Positions 26,897 to 35,462 are shown, counted from the stretch's first letter. The stretch: 64,000 nucleotides of DNA from Pseudomonas chlororaphis (GCF_003731765.1 NZ_MOAL01000006.1:130563-194562); one strand, 5' to 3'. Program-made: numbers and translations. The notes: generated by a model from the sequence alone, not told the origin.

Positions 26897-26992
26897 CCCC
26901 TGTGGAGCCGGCAAGTCGGCGACAGCAACCTGGCAGTGGATGCATCAGGTGACTGACTCACCGCGATCGCCGGCAAGCCGGCTCCTACAGGG
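26897..26992. repeat. REP doublet (REPIN) between the lyase and dctA genes
   Basis: Two inverted copies of the Pseudomonas REP core lie about 40 bases apart: one reading TGTGGAGCCGGCAAGTCGGCGA (from about 26901) and its opposite, TCGCCGGCAAGCCGGCTCCTACAGGG (26967-26992). This is the short GC-rich palindromic repeat scattered in hundreds of copies in P. fluorescens-group genomes and mobilised by RAYT transposases. Its folded RNA can shield or attenuate the transcript joining the two genes. Confidence 0.85.
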
Positions 26993-27001
26993 CGTTCGGG
27001 G

Positions 27002-28354
27002 TCAGCGGGGAACGGCACCCTCGCGCGCCAGGGCGATGTCCACCATCTGCGGCGCCAGGCCCAGGTAGTTGGCCGGGTCGGTCAGGCGCTGCAGCTCGGC
27101 CAGGTCCAGTTGGGCGGTGGCTTCGCCCTGGGCCAGCAGGGCGTCCAGCAGGCTGGTGCCCTGGTCGTTGGCCAGGCGGCAGGCGGCGTACACCACGTCG
27201 TGGGCCACTTGGCGACCGAGGGCCGGGGCCAGGCCCATCATCACGGCTTCGGCCACGATCAGGCCCTGGGTCATGTCGAGGTTCTTGCGCATGCGCTCGG
27301 TGCGCACTTCCAGACCGGCCAGCATGAACTTGGCCTGACCCAGGGAGGCGGCGCTCAGGGCGAAGGCTTCGGGGATGGCAATCCACTCGGCCTGCCACGG
27401 GCCGGTGGAGCGCTCGAAGTCCTGGATCATCGCGTCAAGCATCAGCCCGGAGTGTTGGCGCACGCCCTTGGCGGCGGCGTACATCAGTTCGCAGGAAATC
27501 GGGTTGCGTTTCTGCGGCATGGTGCTGCTGGCGCCGCGGCCCTTGACGAAGGGTTCGTACACTTCGCCCAGCTCGCTGGTCATCATCATCACGTCCAGGG
27601 CGATCTTGCCCAGGGAACCGGTCACCAGGCCGAGGAAGTTCAGGGCTTCGGCCAGGCCGTCCCGGGCCACGTGCCAGGTGGCCTGAGGCACGCCGAGGCC
27701 GAGTTCGGCCATCAACGCTTCCTGCACTTCCAGGCCTTTGTCGCCGAGGGACGCCAGGGTGCCCGCGGCACCGGCGAATTGGCCGATTTCCACCCGTGGG
27801 CGCAACTCCACCAGGCGCTCGGCGTGGCGGTCAAACATGCTCAGCCACACCGCGCACTTGTAGCCGAAGGTGATCGGCAGGGCGTGTTGCAGGTGGGTAC
27901 GGCCGGCCATCGGCGTGTCGCGGTAACGCAGCGCCAGCTCGGCCAGCAGCCCGCGCACGGCCTGGATATCGCGCTCGACGATGGCCAGGGCAGCGCGCAC
28001 TTGCAGGACCACGGCGGTGTCCATGATGTCTTGGGTGGTGGCGCCCCAATGCACATAACGCCCGGCTTCGCCGCAGGTCTTCGACAGCTGTTCCACCAAC
28101 GGCAGGATCGGGTAACCGACGATTTCAGTTTCGTGCTGCATCAACGCCAGGTCGAGGGATTCGTAGGTGGCCAGTTCGGCGATCTGTTCGGCGGCCTCGG
28201 CCGGGATCACCCCGCAACGGGCCTCGGCGCGGGCCAGGGCCACTTCCACTTCGATGTAGCGTTCGATCAGGGCTTTGTCGGAAAACACGCCGCGCATTTC
28301 GGCGGTGCCGAACATGTCACGGAACAGGGCGGAGTCGAAGACGGTGCTGGACAT
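27002..28354 (-). CDS. Fumarase/aspartase-superfamily lyase (adenylosuccinate lyase / CMLE-like)
   Basis: A 450-residue cytoplasmic enzyme with the three conserved blocks of the superfamily: HWGATTQD (residues 102-109), GRTHLQHALP (151-160) and the mobile signature GASSTMPQKRNP (274-285), whose Ser acts as catalytic base. Members cleave C-N or C-O bonds with release of fumarate (adenylosuccinate, argininosuccinate, aspartate) or cycloisomerise 3-carboxymuconate. The sequence most resembles the adenylosuccinate lyase and PcaB branch, but no purine or protocatechuate genes lie nearby. The neighbours are instead a C4-dicarboxylate importer and a divergent GntR regulator, suggesting a catabolic lyase that releases or uses a C4 acid. 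The substrate is not readable. Confidence 0.82.
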   Translation of the reverse strand: MSSTVFDSALFRDMFGTAEMRGVFSDKALIERYIEVEVALARAEARCGVIPAEAAEQIAELATYESLDLALMQHETEIVGYPILPLVEQLSKTCGEAGRYVHWGATTQDIMDTAVVLQVRAALAIVERDIQAVRGLLAELALRYRDTPMAGRTHLQHALPITFGYKCAVWLSMFDRHAERLVELRPRVEIGQFAGAAGTLASLGDKGLEVQEALMAELGLGVPQATWHVARDGLAEALNFLGLVTGSLGKIALDVMMMTSELGEVYEPFVKGRGASSTMPQKRNPISCELMYAAAKGVRQHSGLMLDAMIQDFERSTGPWQAEWIAIPEAFALSAASLGQAKFMLAGLEVRTERMRKNLDMTQGLIVAEAVMMGLAPALGRQVAHDVVYAACRLANDQGTSLLDALLAQGEATAQLDLAELQRLTDPANYLGLAPQMVDIALAREGAVPR

Positions 28355-28383
28355 GGGGTCAATCCTGATATGTTGTTATTGAT

Positions 28384-28404
28384 CGGACATATTTAATATG
28401 TCCG
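28384..28404. promoter_or_regulatory. Perfect 21-base palindrome, probable GntR/HutC-type operator
   Basis: CGGACATAT-TTA-ATATGTCCG: nine-base arms with no mismatch around a 3-base centre. It lies in the 107-base divergent region, 30 bases upstream of the lyase start and about 60 bases before the regulator start, so bound protein would cover both promoters. The symmetric, AT-centred form fits HutC-subfamily operators. Confidence 0.8.
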
Positions 28405-28461
28405 TACATAATTCTTACGTGGCCGCTGATACACTGTCAACTCGTTGAACGCTCGGGACTG

Positions 28462-29211
28462 ATGAAAGGTATGAACCAGACGCGCTATGCGGTTGTGGCG
28501 AAGGATTTGATGGAAGCGATCGCCAGTGGGCGCTACCCCGTGGGCAGCCTGTTGCCCACCGAGTTCGAGTTGTGTGAGCTGTACGAGGTGAGCCGCCACA
28601 CCGTGCGCGCGGCCATTACCCAGTTGCAGAGCCAGGGGCTGGTGTCGCGGCGCAAGCGGGTGGGCACCCGGGTCGAGGCCAGCACGCCACGGGGCGGGTA
28701 TTCACAGTCCCTGGATTCGGTGTCGGACTTGGCGCACCTGGCGGAAACCCAGATTCGCAGCATTCAGGACGTGCGGCATTTCGTGGCCGATATCGCCGAG
28801 GCCCGGCGCCTGGGGCTGGAGCCGGGGGAGCACTACTTTTGCGTGTCGAGCATCCGTATCGACCAGCAGCATCCGGAAGCGCCGCTGTGCTGGACCGATG
28901 TCTACGCCCAGGATATTTACGCCGAGGTGATTGAACTGGCGCGCGAACGTCCCGAGCAGTTGATCGCCGCCCTGATCGAAGAGCATTTCGGCCGCCATAT
29001 TGAGGTGGTGGACCAGCAAGTGCGTGCGGTGCTGCTGACCCCGGAGATTGCCAAGCGCCTGAATGCCGAGGCCACCGCCCCCGGCCTGAAAATCACCCGG
29101 CATTACCGCGATGAGCAGGGGGCGCTGATGGTGGTCTCCGAGACCACCCACCCCGACGACCGCTTCACCCTGACCATGCAGATGAAACGCGAAAAGACCC
29201 CGGTGGCCTGA
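28462..29211 (+). CDS. GntR-family (HutC subfamily) transcriptional regulator
   Basis: A 249-residue regulator with an N-terminal GntR winged helix (LLPTEFELCELYEVSRHTVRAA, then the wing at GTRVEA) and a C-terminal UTRA ligand-binding domain of about 150 residues, which marks the HutC subfamily. It is divergent from the lyase gene and the palindrome between them is its likely operator; the expected role is repression of the lyase-dctA genes, relieved by a pathway acid. The start may be Met at 28462 or, three codons later, Met at 28471; the second leaves the conserved part intact. Confidence 0.9.
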   Translation: MKGMNQTRYAVVAKDLMEAIASGRYPVGSLLPTEFELCELYEVSRHTVRAAITQLQSQGLVSRRKRVGTRVEASTPRGGYSQSLDSVSDLAHLAETQIRSIQDVRHFVADIAEARRLGLEPGEHYFCVSSIRIDQQHPEAPLCWTDVYAQDIYAEVIELARERPEQLIAALIEEHFGRHIEVVDQQVRAVLLTPEIAKRLNAEATAPGLKITRHYRDEQGALMVVSETTHPDDRFTLTMQMKREKTPVA

Positions 29212-29272
29212 CCCCGCCAGCGCTCGGCTGCGGCGGCTGCCCATTGTGGTCGCCCGGGTTGCTGGTGATCTG

Positions 29273-29310
29273 GTTATAAATTCAGATCATATTGATATAA
29301 GTCGTTATAA
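29273..29310 (+). promoter_or_regulatory. Direct repeat of GTTATAA upstream of the TauE/SafE gene
   Basis: Two GTTATAA copies begin at 29273 and 29304, 31 bases apart, about three helical turns, with an AT-rich centre (ATATTGATATAAG). They lie 57-94 bases before the probable start of the sulfite-exporter-type gene. Helically phased AT-rich repeats of this sort suit an activator site or promoter; the factor is not identified. Confidence 0.35.
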
Positions 29311-29366
29311 GAAAAATCGCTATGCTGCCGCCTGAAATTTATATGGCCCTTTGTAGGACATGGTTA

Positions 29367-30152
29367 ATGGATGTCGGTAATTTTGGTTTTGTTGCAGCGG
29401 GCCTGATCGTTGGTTTTATCGTAGGCATGACAGGCGTCGGCGGCGGTTCGCTGATGACCCCCATTCTTTTGTGGTTTGGCATTAACCCGGCGACCGCCGT
29501 GGGCACCGACCTCTTGTACGCCGCCATCACCAAATCCGGTGGTGTGCTGGTGCATCAGAAGAACAAGAACATCGACTGGAAGATCACTGGCTGGCTGACC
29601 CTGGGCAGCGTGCCGGCGGTGCTGGCGACCCTGTGGTTCCTGAAGAACCTGGACAGTGACCCGCAAGCCTTGAACTCGGTGATCAAGCAGGCCCTGGGCT
29701 TTGTCCTGCTGCTGACGGCGCTGGCGATCCTGTTCAAGAAAAAGCTGCTGGCCTTTGCCCAGCGGCACGCTGGTGATCACTACCAGCTCAGCGATCGCAA
29801 CCTCAACGGCTTGACCGTGGTCACCGGCCTGGTGCTGGGCACCATGGTTGCCCTGACCTCCATCGGGGCGGGCGCCCTGGGCACCGTGGCGCTGTTTATT
29901 CTCTACCCGTTCCTGGCCACCAAGCGCCTGGTGGGCACCGAGATTGCTCACGCCGTGCCCCTGACCCTGGTGGCCGGCCTGGGCCATGCCAGCATGGGCA
30001 ACATGGACTGGAGCCTGTTGGGCTTTCTGTTGATGGGTTCCTTGCCGGGCATCTGGGTCGGCAGCCACATGACCGGCCGGGTCTCCGATGAACTGCTGCG
30101 GCCGTTCCTCGCGGTGATGCTGTTCTCCATCGGCTTCAAGCTGGCGTTCTGA
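29367..30152 (+). CDS. TauE/SafE-family membrane permease
   Basis: A 261-residue membrane protein with seven to eight helices in two halves, each opening with the family motif: VGMTGVGGGSLMTPIL near the N-terminus and TSIGAGALGTVALFILYP in the middle. TauE/SafE proteins export sulfite, sulfoacetate or related organosulfur anions. The Met at 29367 is preferred because AGGA lies seven to eight bases upstream and the first helix follows at once; Met at 29343 or 29322 would add a short polar leader. No sulfur-metabolism genes are adjacent, so the substrate is open. Confidence 0.88.
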   Translation: MDVGNFGFVAAGLIVGFIVGMTGVGGGSLMTPILLWFGINPATAVGTDLLYAAITKSGGVLVHQKNKNIDWKITGWLTLGSVPAVLATLWFLKNLDSDPQALNSVIKQALGFVLLLTALAILFKKKLLAFAQRHAGDHYQLSDRNLNGLTVVTGLVLGTMVALTSIGAGALGTVALFILYPFLATKRLVGTEIAHAVPLTLVAGLGHASMGNMDWSLLGFLLMGSLPGIWVGSHMTGRVSDELLRPFLAVMLFSIGFKLAF

Positions 30153-30177
30153 GCCAGTGCTGCTGGCGGTCGCCGGC

Positions 30178-30720
30178 TCAACCGGCGGCCAATTGCTCCA
30201 GCAGGCGATAACCCTCGTCCCAATCCCCCAAGCCGCTGCTGCTATTCAGGTGCCCCCTGGCGCCGACTTCCAGCAGTTGCGCACCGCGCCGCGCGGCCCA
30301 GTCGCGGGCGTAGTCAGGCTCGGCATAGGGGTCATTGCTACTGGCGACCACTTGGCACGGGAAGTCCAACCGCACCACTGGCGTGTGGCTGAAACCAACG
30401 GTCGCCGCGGTGGGGAATGCCTGCGCCTGTGGGTCGGGTACCGCCACCAGCAACGCCCCGCGCACCCGGCCCTGGCGGGTGTCGGCGGCGGCCCAATGGG
30501 CCAGTGCCAGGCAGCCCAAACTGTGGGCAACCACCAGGGTTTCGGGGCCCATGCTCAGCAGTTGGCGGTCGATGGCCGCGACCCAGTCGGCGCAATCCAC
30601 TCGCTTCCAGTCGGGCACCTGCAGCCGCTGCCAATCGGGGTGCCTGGCCTGCCAGCGGCTCTGCCAGTGGGCCGCGTCCGAGTTGCCGATTCCGGGTATC
30701 ACCAGCACCGCTTTGTCCAT
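30178..30720 (-). CDS. RBBP9/YdeN-family alpha/beta hydrolase
   Basis: A 180-residue cytoplasmic hydrolase of the small RBBP9/YdeN family. The family start PGIGNSDAAHWQSRW is present; the nucleophile is Ser67 in VAHSLGC, the acid lies in ASSNDPYAEP and the histidine in GARGHLNSSSGLGDW. Natural substrates of this family are unknown. The ATG at 30720 has AAGGAG eight bases upstream; a Met nine codons earlier lacks one. It converges on the TauE/SafE gene with a 25-base gap and is divergent from the Lrp-type regulator gene. Confidence 0.88.
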   Translation of the reverse strand: MDKAVLVIPGIGNSDAAHWQSRWQARHPDWQRLQVPDWKRVDCADWVAAIDRQLLSMGPETLVVAHSLGCLALAHWAAADTRQGRVRGALLVAVPDPQAQAFPTAATVGFSHTPVVRLDFPCQVVASSNDPYAEPDYARDWAARRGAQLLEVGARGHLNSSSGLGDWDEGYRLLEQLAAG

Positions 30721-30840
30721 TCGCCTGACTCCTTGAAAAGAGCCCAAAGCTTAGGTCCGGGCCGGCGCGGAAAACAGCACGTGCCCCATGAAAGCTTGGT
30801 AGATTTCGCCGCTATTCCTGGAAAATCACAGGCCCGACAA

Positions 30841-31299
30841 ATGAAACCAAAGTCACCCGAACTGGACCGCCTGGATTGGCGGATTATCGAAACCCTGCAG
30901 CAGGATGGGCGCATCACCAGCACCGAGCTGGGCAAGCGCATCGGCCTGTCGCAACCAGCGGTGACCACGCGCATTCGCCGTCTCGAAGACTTGGGGGTGA
31001 TCGAGGGCTACAGCGCCCGGGTCAATCACGCTTTGCTCGGACGGCCGATCCGCGCCCTGATCCGCCTGCGCACCAGCCACGCGCAGATCGGCCGCTGCCT
31101 GGAGACCTTCGAGCAGACCGGGGAAATCATCGAGGCCGACCGGGTGACCGGGGAAGACTGTTTTGTGCTGCGGGTGGTGGTGGCGCAGATGGAGCGCCTG
31201 GAGCAGATCATCGACAGCCTGGCGGTCTTGGGCGCGGTGACCACCTCGATCATCCTCGCCAGCTACCCGCGCAAGGTGCTGGCCGAGGTGCGCGAGTAG
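30841..31299 (+). CDS. Lrp/AsnC-family transcriptional regulator
   Basis: A 152-residue regulator: N-terminal helix-turn-helix (LDWRIIETLQQDGRIT, then GLSQPAVTTRIRRLE) and a C-terminal RAM/AsnC sensing domain (VTGEDCFVLRVVV). Lrp-type proteins sense amino acids. It converges with a LysE-type exporter gene with five bases between stops; Lrp regulators next to LysE/RhtB exporters often control amino-acid efflux, so the pair may be functionally linked despite its convergent layout. Confidence 0.9.
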   Translation: MKPKSPELDRLDWRIIETLQQDGRITSTELGKRIGLSQPAVTTRIRRLEDLGVIEGYSARVNHALLGRPIRALIRLRTSHAQIGRCLETFEQTGEIIEADRVTGEDCFVLRVVVAQMERLEQIIDSLAVLGAVTTSIILASYPRKVLAEVRE

Positions 31300-31304
31300 G
31301 GGCT

Positions 31305-31925
31305 TCAGGCCCGGCGATAAAGGGCCAGGAAGGCTGCGAGGGAGAGCAGGGTGGCGCCGCAGCATTTGTTCAGGCGGCGCATGCCCGTGGCGGTCAGGTA
31401 ACGGGCCGCTTGCACACCGCCGGCGGCGTACAGGGCCATGACCAGGATATCGACCCCGGCCGACACCAGGGCGAGGATCGCGTACTGGGGCAGGGTCGGC
31501 TGACTGGGGTCGACGAACTGCGGCAGGAAGGCGGTGAAAAACAGCAGCACCTTGGGGTTGGTCAGGGCCACCGAGAAGCTGCGGCGGAACACCTCGCCCT
31601 GACGCGCGCCGGCACTCACCTGGGCGCTGTCCAGGGCGGCCGGCGTGCTGCGCCATAACTGCAGGCCCAGCCAGGCCAGGTAGCCCACGCCCAGCCACTT
31701 CAAGACCTCGAACAATTGCTGCGACGCCAGCAGCATGGCACCCAGGCCCAAGCCGACCGCGGCGACGATGAGGATGTCCGACAGTGCGGCGCCGGCCATG
31801 CCCATCGCCACCAGGCGGCGGTTGCGCGAGGTGCCGTTGGCCATGGCCAACAAGGAGGTCGGGCCGGGGATCAGGGCGCCGATAAAGCAACTGGAGGTGT
31901 AGAGCATCAGGGTTGTGAGGTTCAT
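31305..31925 (-). CDS. LysE/RhtB-family amino-acid exporter
   Basis: A 206-residue membrane protein with six helices and the family motif FIGALIPGPTSLLAMANGTSRNRR at the first loop (key residues G.LIPGP), then FSVALTNPKVLLFFTAFLPQF in the middle. LysE/RhtB proteins export amino acids such as homoserine, threonine or lysine, or related metabolites. The specific substrate cannot be read. It converges on the Lrp-family gene and is divergent from the hybrid kinase gene. Confidence 0.9.
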   Translation of the reverse strand: MNLTTLMLYTSSCFIGALIPGPTSLLAMANGTSRNRRLVAMGMAGAALSDILIVAAVGLGLGAMLLASQQLFEVLKWLGVGYLAWLGLQLWRSTPAALDSAQVSAGARQGEVFRRSFSVALTNPKVLLFFTAFLPQFVDPSQPTLPQYAILALVSAGVDILVMALYAAGGVQAARYLTATGMRRLNKCCGATLLSLAAFLALYRRA

Positions 31926-32127
31926 GCAGCAGCGCTCGGAGCAAGTGCGTGGGAGGGGCGTCGGGGGATCATGCCCAATAGTCGACGGCGAATAAAGACC
32001 GCTGGCCGCACCTCTGCGGGATGTGGCTGATGGGGATCAACTTTCGCCGTTCACAGGTGTCAGTTACTCTGCGCGGGCACAGTGGTCAGCACCGTCAACA
32101 ACTCTCCCTCCTCAAGTGGCTCGGTAC

Positions 32128-34566
32128 ATGACTATTTCTTCTCTTGGCAGCCCGTCTTCCGATGCACCGCGTGGTGGCGTCATGGGCGCTGCCATTCGGG
32201 GCCATGACTGGTCGTCGTCACCCCTGGGCGCTATCGAGCACTGGCCGGATGTGTTGCGCAATACCTTGAGCCTGGTACTTGAATCCCCCGAGAGCCTGTA
32301 CCTGCTCTGGGGGCCGGACAGGGTCTTTCTGTTCAACGATGCTTACCGGCCGATCCTCGGCCCACGGTTGGACAGTGCCCTGGGACAGACCATCGACACC
32401 CTCTGGGCCGATGCCTGGCCCCAGGTGCAGCCGTTGGTGGAACAGGCCTATGCCGGCCAGGCCTGCCGTCTGATCGACATGCCGATCACCATGCAGCGCT
32501 TCCCCGGTGAGGATCAGACCTGGTGGTCGTTCTCCATGAGCCCGGTGTACGACGAGGCCCGTGAGACGGTGGTGGGCATGCTCTGCTGCACCGTTGAAAC
32601 CACTCACCGGGTGTTGCTGGAACAACGTGCGCGGCTTACTGAGTCGAGCCTGCGGGAAACCCGCGAACTCAATACCCGGGTGCTGGCGGCCAGTAACGAC
32701 TGCATCAAGGTCCTCGATCTGGACGGCAAGTTGTCCTTTATGAGCGAGGGCGGCATGCGGGTCATGGAGGTCAGCGACTTCAACGCAATTCGCGGCTGCC
32801 CCTGGCCGAGCTTCTGGGAAGGCCAGGGCAACGCCGAGGCCTTGGCCGCCATCGAAGCGGCGAAGAACGGTCGTTCGGCACGCTTTCTGGAGGCGGCCAA
32901 CACCTTGCTGGGCAACCGCAAGTGGTGGGATGTGCAGGTCTCGCCGATGTTCGACGAAGCCGGGCAACCGGAGAAGATCCTGTGCATTTCCCGCGATGTC
33001 ACCGCCACCCGCGAGGCCGAGGAAGAGTTGCGCCGGGTCAATGAGTCCCTGGAGCAGCGGGTCCAGGAGCGCACCCAGGACCGCGACCGCATCTGGCGCT
33101 TGTCCGCCGACCTGATGATCGTCGCCCGTTTCGACGGCAGCATTGTCGCTGCCAACCCGGCCTGGACCCGACTCCTGGGGTGGAGCCAGGAGCAACTGGT
33201 GGGGCGCAGCTTCCACGAACTGGTGCACCCCGAGGATCGTTCCGCCACCTTGGCCGTCACCGGCGATCTGGCCCAGGGCAGCAGCGTCGGCAACTTTGAA
33301 AACCGCTACCTGCACCAGGACGGTTCCTATCGCAGCGTGTCCTGGACAGCCGTGCCGGACCGCAGCTACATCCACGCTGTGGGCCGCGATACCCAGGCCG
33401 AGCGCGAGGCCGCCCTGGCCCTGCGCAAGACCGAAGACGTGCTGCGCCAGGCGCAGAAAATGGAAGCCGTGGGGCAGCTCACCGGGGGCGTGGCCCATGA
33501 CTTCAATAACCTGCTGACGGTGATCCGCTCGTCCACCGACCTGCTGCGGCGCAACCTCAGCGAGCAGCGCCGGCAGGTGTACATCGACGCGATTTCCGAC
33601 ACCGTCGATCGCGCCAGCAAGCTCACCGGCCAGCTGCTGGCGTACGCCCGCCAGCAGAACCTGCGGCCCCAGGTGTTTGATGTGGGGCGCAGCGTCCAGG
33701 CCCTGGGTGAGATGATCAACCCACTGATTGGCTCGTGCATCGAGGTGCGCATCGAGCTGCCTGAGGAGCCGTGTTTTATTCATGCCGACGCCGGTCAGTT
33801 TGACACTGCCTTGATCAACATGGCGGTCAACGCCCGCGACGCGATGCAGGGCGAAGGTCTGTTGGTGATTGCCGTGGAGCGGGCGCACAGCACCCCGGCC
33901 CATGGCGCCCAGGGCGAGGTGCCGGGGGACTTTGTCGCGGTGTCGCTGACGGACAACGGCTCGGGCATCGACCCGTTGCAGATCGAGCGGATTTTCGAAC
34001 CGTTCTTCACCACCAAAGAGGTGGGCAAAGGCACCGGCCTGGGCCTGTCCCAGGTGTTCGGTTTCGCCAAGCAATCGGGCGGCGAACTCCTGGTCCAGAG
34101 CCAGCCGGGGCAGGGTACGCGCTTCACCCTGTACTTGCCCCGTTCCCTGGAGGCGCCGGGGGCCGAGCCCGAGGTGCGCTCGGTGGCGGTCAACCTGGAT
34201 GGCCAGGGCGCGACCCTGCTGGTGGTGGAAGACAACCCCGAAGTGGGCGGCCTGTTGGCCCTGGCCCTGACGGAATTGGGTTACCGCATCGAATGGGCCA
34301 CCAGCGCTGCTGCGGCCCTGGCCTGGCTTGCCAAGGATGCCGGAGCCTTCCAAGCGGTGTTTTCCGATGTGGTGATGCCGGGCATGAGCGGTGTGGAACT
34401 GGCCCAGCAGATTCGTCAGCAACACCCCGGGTTGCCGGTGATTCTCACCAGCGGTTTCAGCCCGGCCCTGGCCCAGGGCGATACGCAAGAGTTCGTGTTT
34501 TTGCAGAAGCCCTACTCGGTGGCGGCGCTGGCCGAGGCGTTGAGCGAAGCCATCCGGCCTGCTTGA
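32128..34566 (+). CDS. Hybrid sensor histidine kinase with PAS domains and receiver
   Basis: An 812-residue soluble hybrid kinase with no membrane segment. In order: a PAS-like domain starting HDWSSSPLGAIEHWP (about 20-180), a second PAS-like domain (about 200-330), a third with LLGWSQEQLVGRSFHELVHP (about 345-440), a dimerisation helix with the His in GVAHDFNNLLTVIRSS, an ATPase domain (INMAVNARDAM; DNGSGIDP; GTGLGLSQVFGF) and a C-terminal receiver (VVEDN, phospho-acceptor Asp in VFSDVVMPGMSG, Lys in LQKPYS). The HDFNNLL form marks the family often ending in a receiver without an output domain, so the signal should pass to a separate partner. The start at 32128 is the Met before the first domain. 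The last 55 bases overlap the end of the opposing metallo-hydrolase gene. Confidence 0.9.
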   Translation: MTISSLGSPSSDAPRGGVMGAAIRGHDWSSSPLGAIEHWPDVLRNTLSLVLESPESLYLLWGPDRVFLFNDAYRPILGPRLDSALGQTIDTLWADAWPQVQPLVEQAYAGQACRLIDMPITMQRFPGEDQTWWSFSMSPVYDEARETVVGMLCCTVETTHRVLLEQRARLTESSLRETRELNTRVLAASNDCIKVLDLDGKLSFMSEGGMRVMEVSDFNAIRGCPWPSFWEGQGNAEALAAIEAAKNGRSARFLEAANTLLGNRKWWDVQVSPMFDEAGQPEKILCISRDVTATREAEEELRRVNESLEQRVQERTQDRDRIWRLSADLMIVARFDGSIVAANPAWTRLLGWSQEQLVGRSFHELVHPEDRSATLAVTGDLAQGSSVGNFENRYLHQDGSYRSVSWTAVPDRSYIHAVGRDTQAEREAALALRKTEDVLRQAQKMEAVGQLTGGVAHDFNNLLTVIRSSTDLLRRNLSEQRRQVYIDAISDTVDRASKLTGQLLAYARQQNLRPQVFDVGRSVQALGEMINPLIGSCIEVRIELPEEPCFIHADAGQFDTALINMAVNARDAMQGEGLLVIAVERAHSTPAHGAQGEVPGDFVAVSLTDNGSGIDPLQIERIFEPFFTTKEVGKGTGLGLSQVFGFAKQSGGELLVQSQPGQGTRFTLYLPRSLEAPGAEPEVRSVAVNLDGQGATLLVVEDNPEVGGLLALALTELGYRIEWATSAAAALAWLAKDAGAFQAVFSDVVMPGMSGVELAQQIRQQHPGLPVILTSGFSPALAQGDTQEFVFLQKPYSVAALAEALSEAIRPA

Positions 34567-35363
34567 ATCTCGGTACGCAATCCATTTTTGGCAAAGGTCA
34601 GGACCTCGCCGTCCTCGGGAATCAGTAACCGTTGCGCCAGCCCGGCCCGGTGCGCCGCCGCAGCCAGGGCCTGGCGGCTGACCGGGCAGTGGCTCAGCGC
34701 CTGCAGATGGTTGGCCACGACCTGACCGTGGCTGAGGCGGCGCAATTCAAGCAGCTCTTTAATACCCATGATGATCTCGCCGCCCAGGTCGAAGTGCGCG
34801 CCGCCGGCCGGTGCCACGCAGACCTCGGGTTGATGGGCCTGGATAAAGTCGCGCAGGGCCGGCGTCAGCAGGGTGTCGCCGCACAGGTACAGGCTCGGTT
34901 CGTCGGGCCACTCGATGAAATACCCCACGCCATGCTCCATCAAGCGCCCGACCAGCCCGCGCCCATGGACGCAGGGCAGGGTGCGGATCTGCCCGCCGAG
35001 AAAGGCCGTCGGCTGCCCGTGTGCGGTGGGCAGGGCCTGGACTTGGAGCCCGCGCGCTTGCAGGTACGGGGCGTCGTGGGCGGTGCAGATCACCGGGATC
35101 TGCCGTTGGCGCAGGAACGCCCGTCCGGCCCGGTCCAGGTGGTCGAAATGGCCTTTCTGGCAATGGGTCAGCAGGCAGTGGGTCACTGACTCCAGGGCCG
35201 CCGCTGCCGAATCCGGCAAGTCCACCAGCGGGTTGCGCTGCAGAGGCCGCAGCAGGCGCAACGGTGGCAGGCTGTGGCGCGCGCCGAGCATAGGGTCGAG
35301 GAGGATCCGATAAGGCCCGGATTCGATAATCAGGGTGGCATTGCGAAGCTGATGAAGGCGCAT
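34512..35363 (-). CDS. MBL-fold metallo-hydrolase (UlaG-like)
   Basis: A 283-residue metallo-beta-lactamase-fold protein with the UlaG-like layout: MRLHQLRNATLIIESGPYRILLDPML at the N-terminus (TLIIE and LLDPM strands), then a metal-binding block THCQKGHFDHLD, a second His in CVHGRGL and an Asp in LYLCGDTLL. The usual HxHxDH is stretched here to HxxxxHxDH, which may be a subfamily feature. The ATG at 35363 is preceded by GAGG. Its C-terminal 18 codons overlap the convergent end of the kinase gene. The substrate is unknown. It is divergent from a GlxA-like regulator gene. Confidence 0.82.
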   Translation of the reverse strand: MRLHQLRNATLIIESGPYRILLDPMLGARHSLPPLRLLRPLQRNPLVDLPDSAAAALESVTHCLLTHCQKGHFDHLDRAGRAFLRQRQIPVICTAHDAPYLQARGLQVQALPTAHGQPTAFLGGQIRTLPCVHGRGLVGRLMEHGVGYFIEWPDEPSLYLCGDTLLTPALRDFIQAHQPEVCVAPAGGAHFDLGGEIIMGIKELLELRRLSHGQVVANHLQALSHCPVSRQALAAAAHRAGLAQRLLIPEDGEVLTFAKNGLRTEIQAGRMASLNASASAATE

Positions 35364-35462
35364 GGCAGACCTCGGTGGCGAAGGCTGCATTGTCTTGGTC
35401 GACGGTGCCTTGCAGAATGGCGGTTTTTGACAATCTGCATTCAATTTCTGCCGGAGCCACGG

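Noticed and set aside
32218..34488. A 756-codon frame opposite the hybrid kinase gene
   Set aside because: Compositionally an antisense shadow (His/Gln/Gly-rich, no domain); the plus-strand kinase has clear domains over the same bases.
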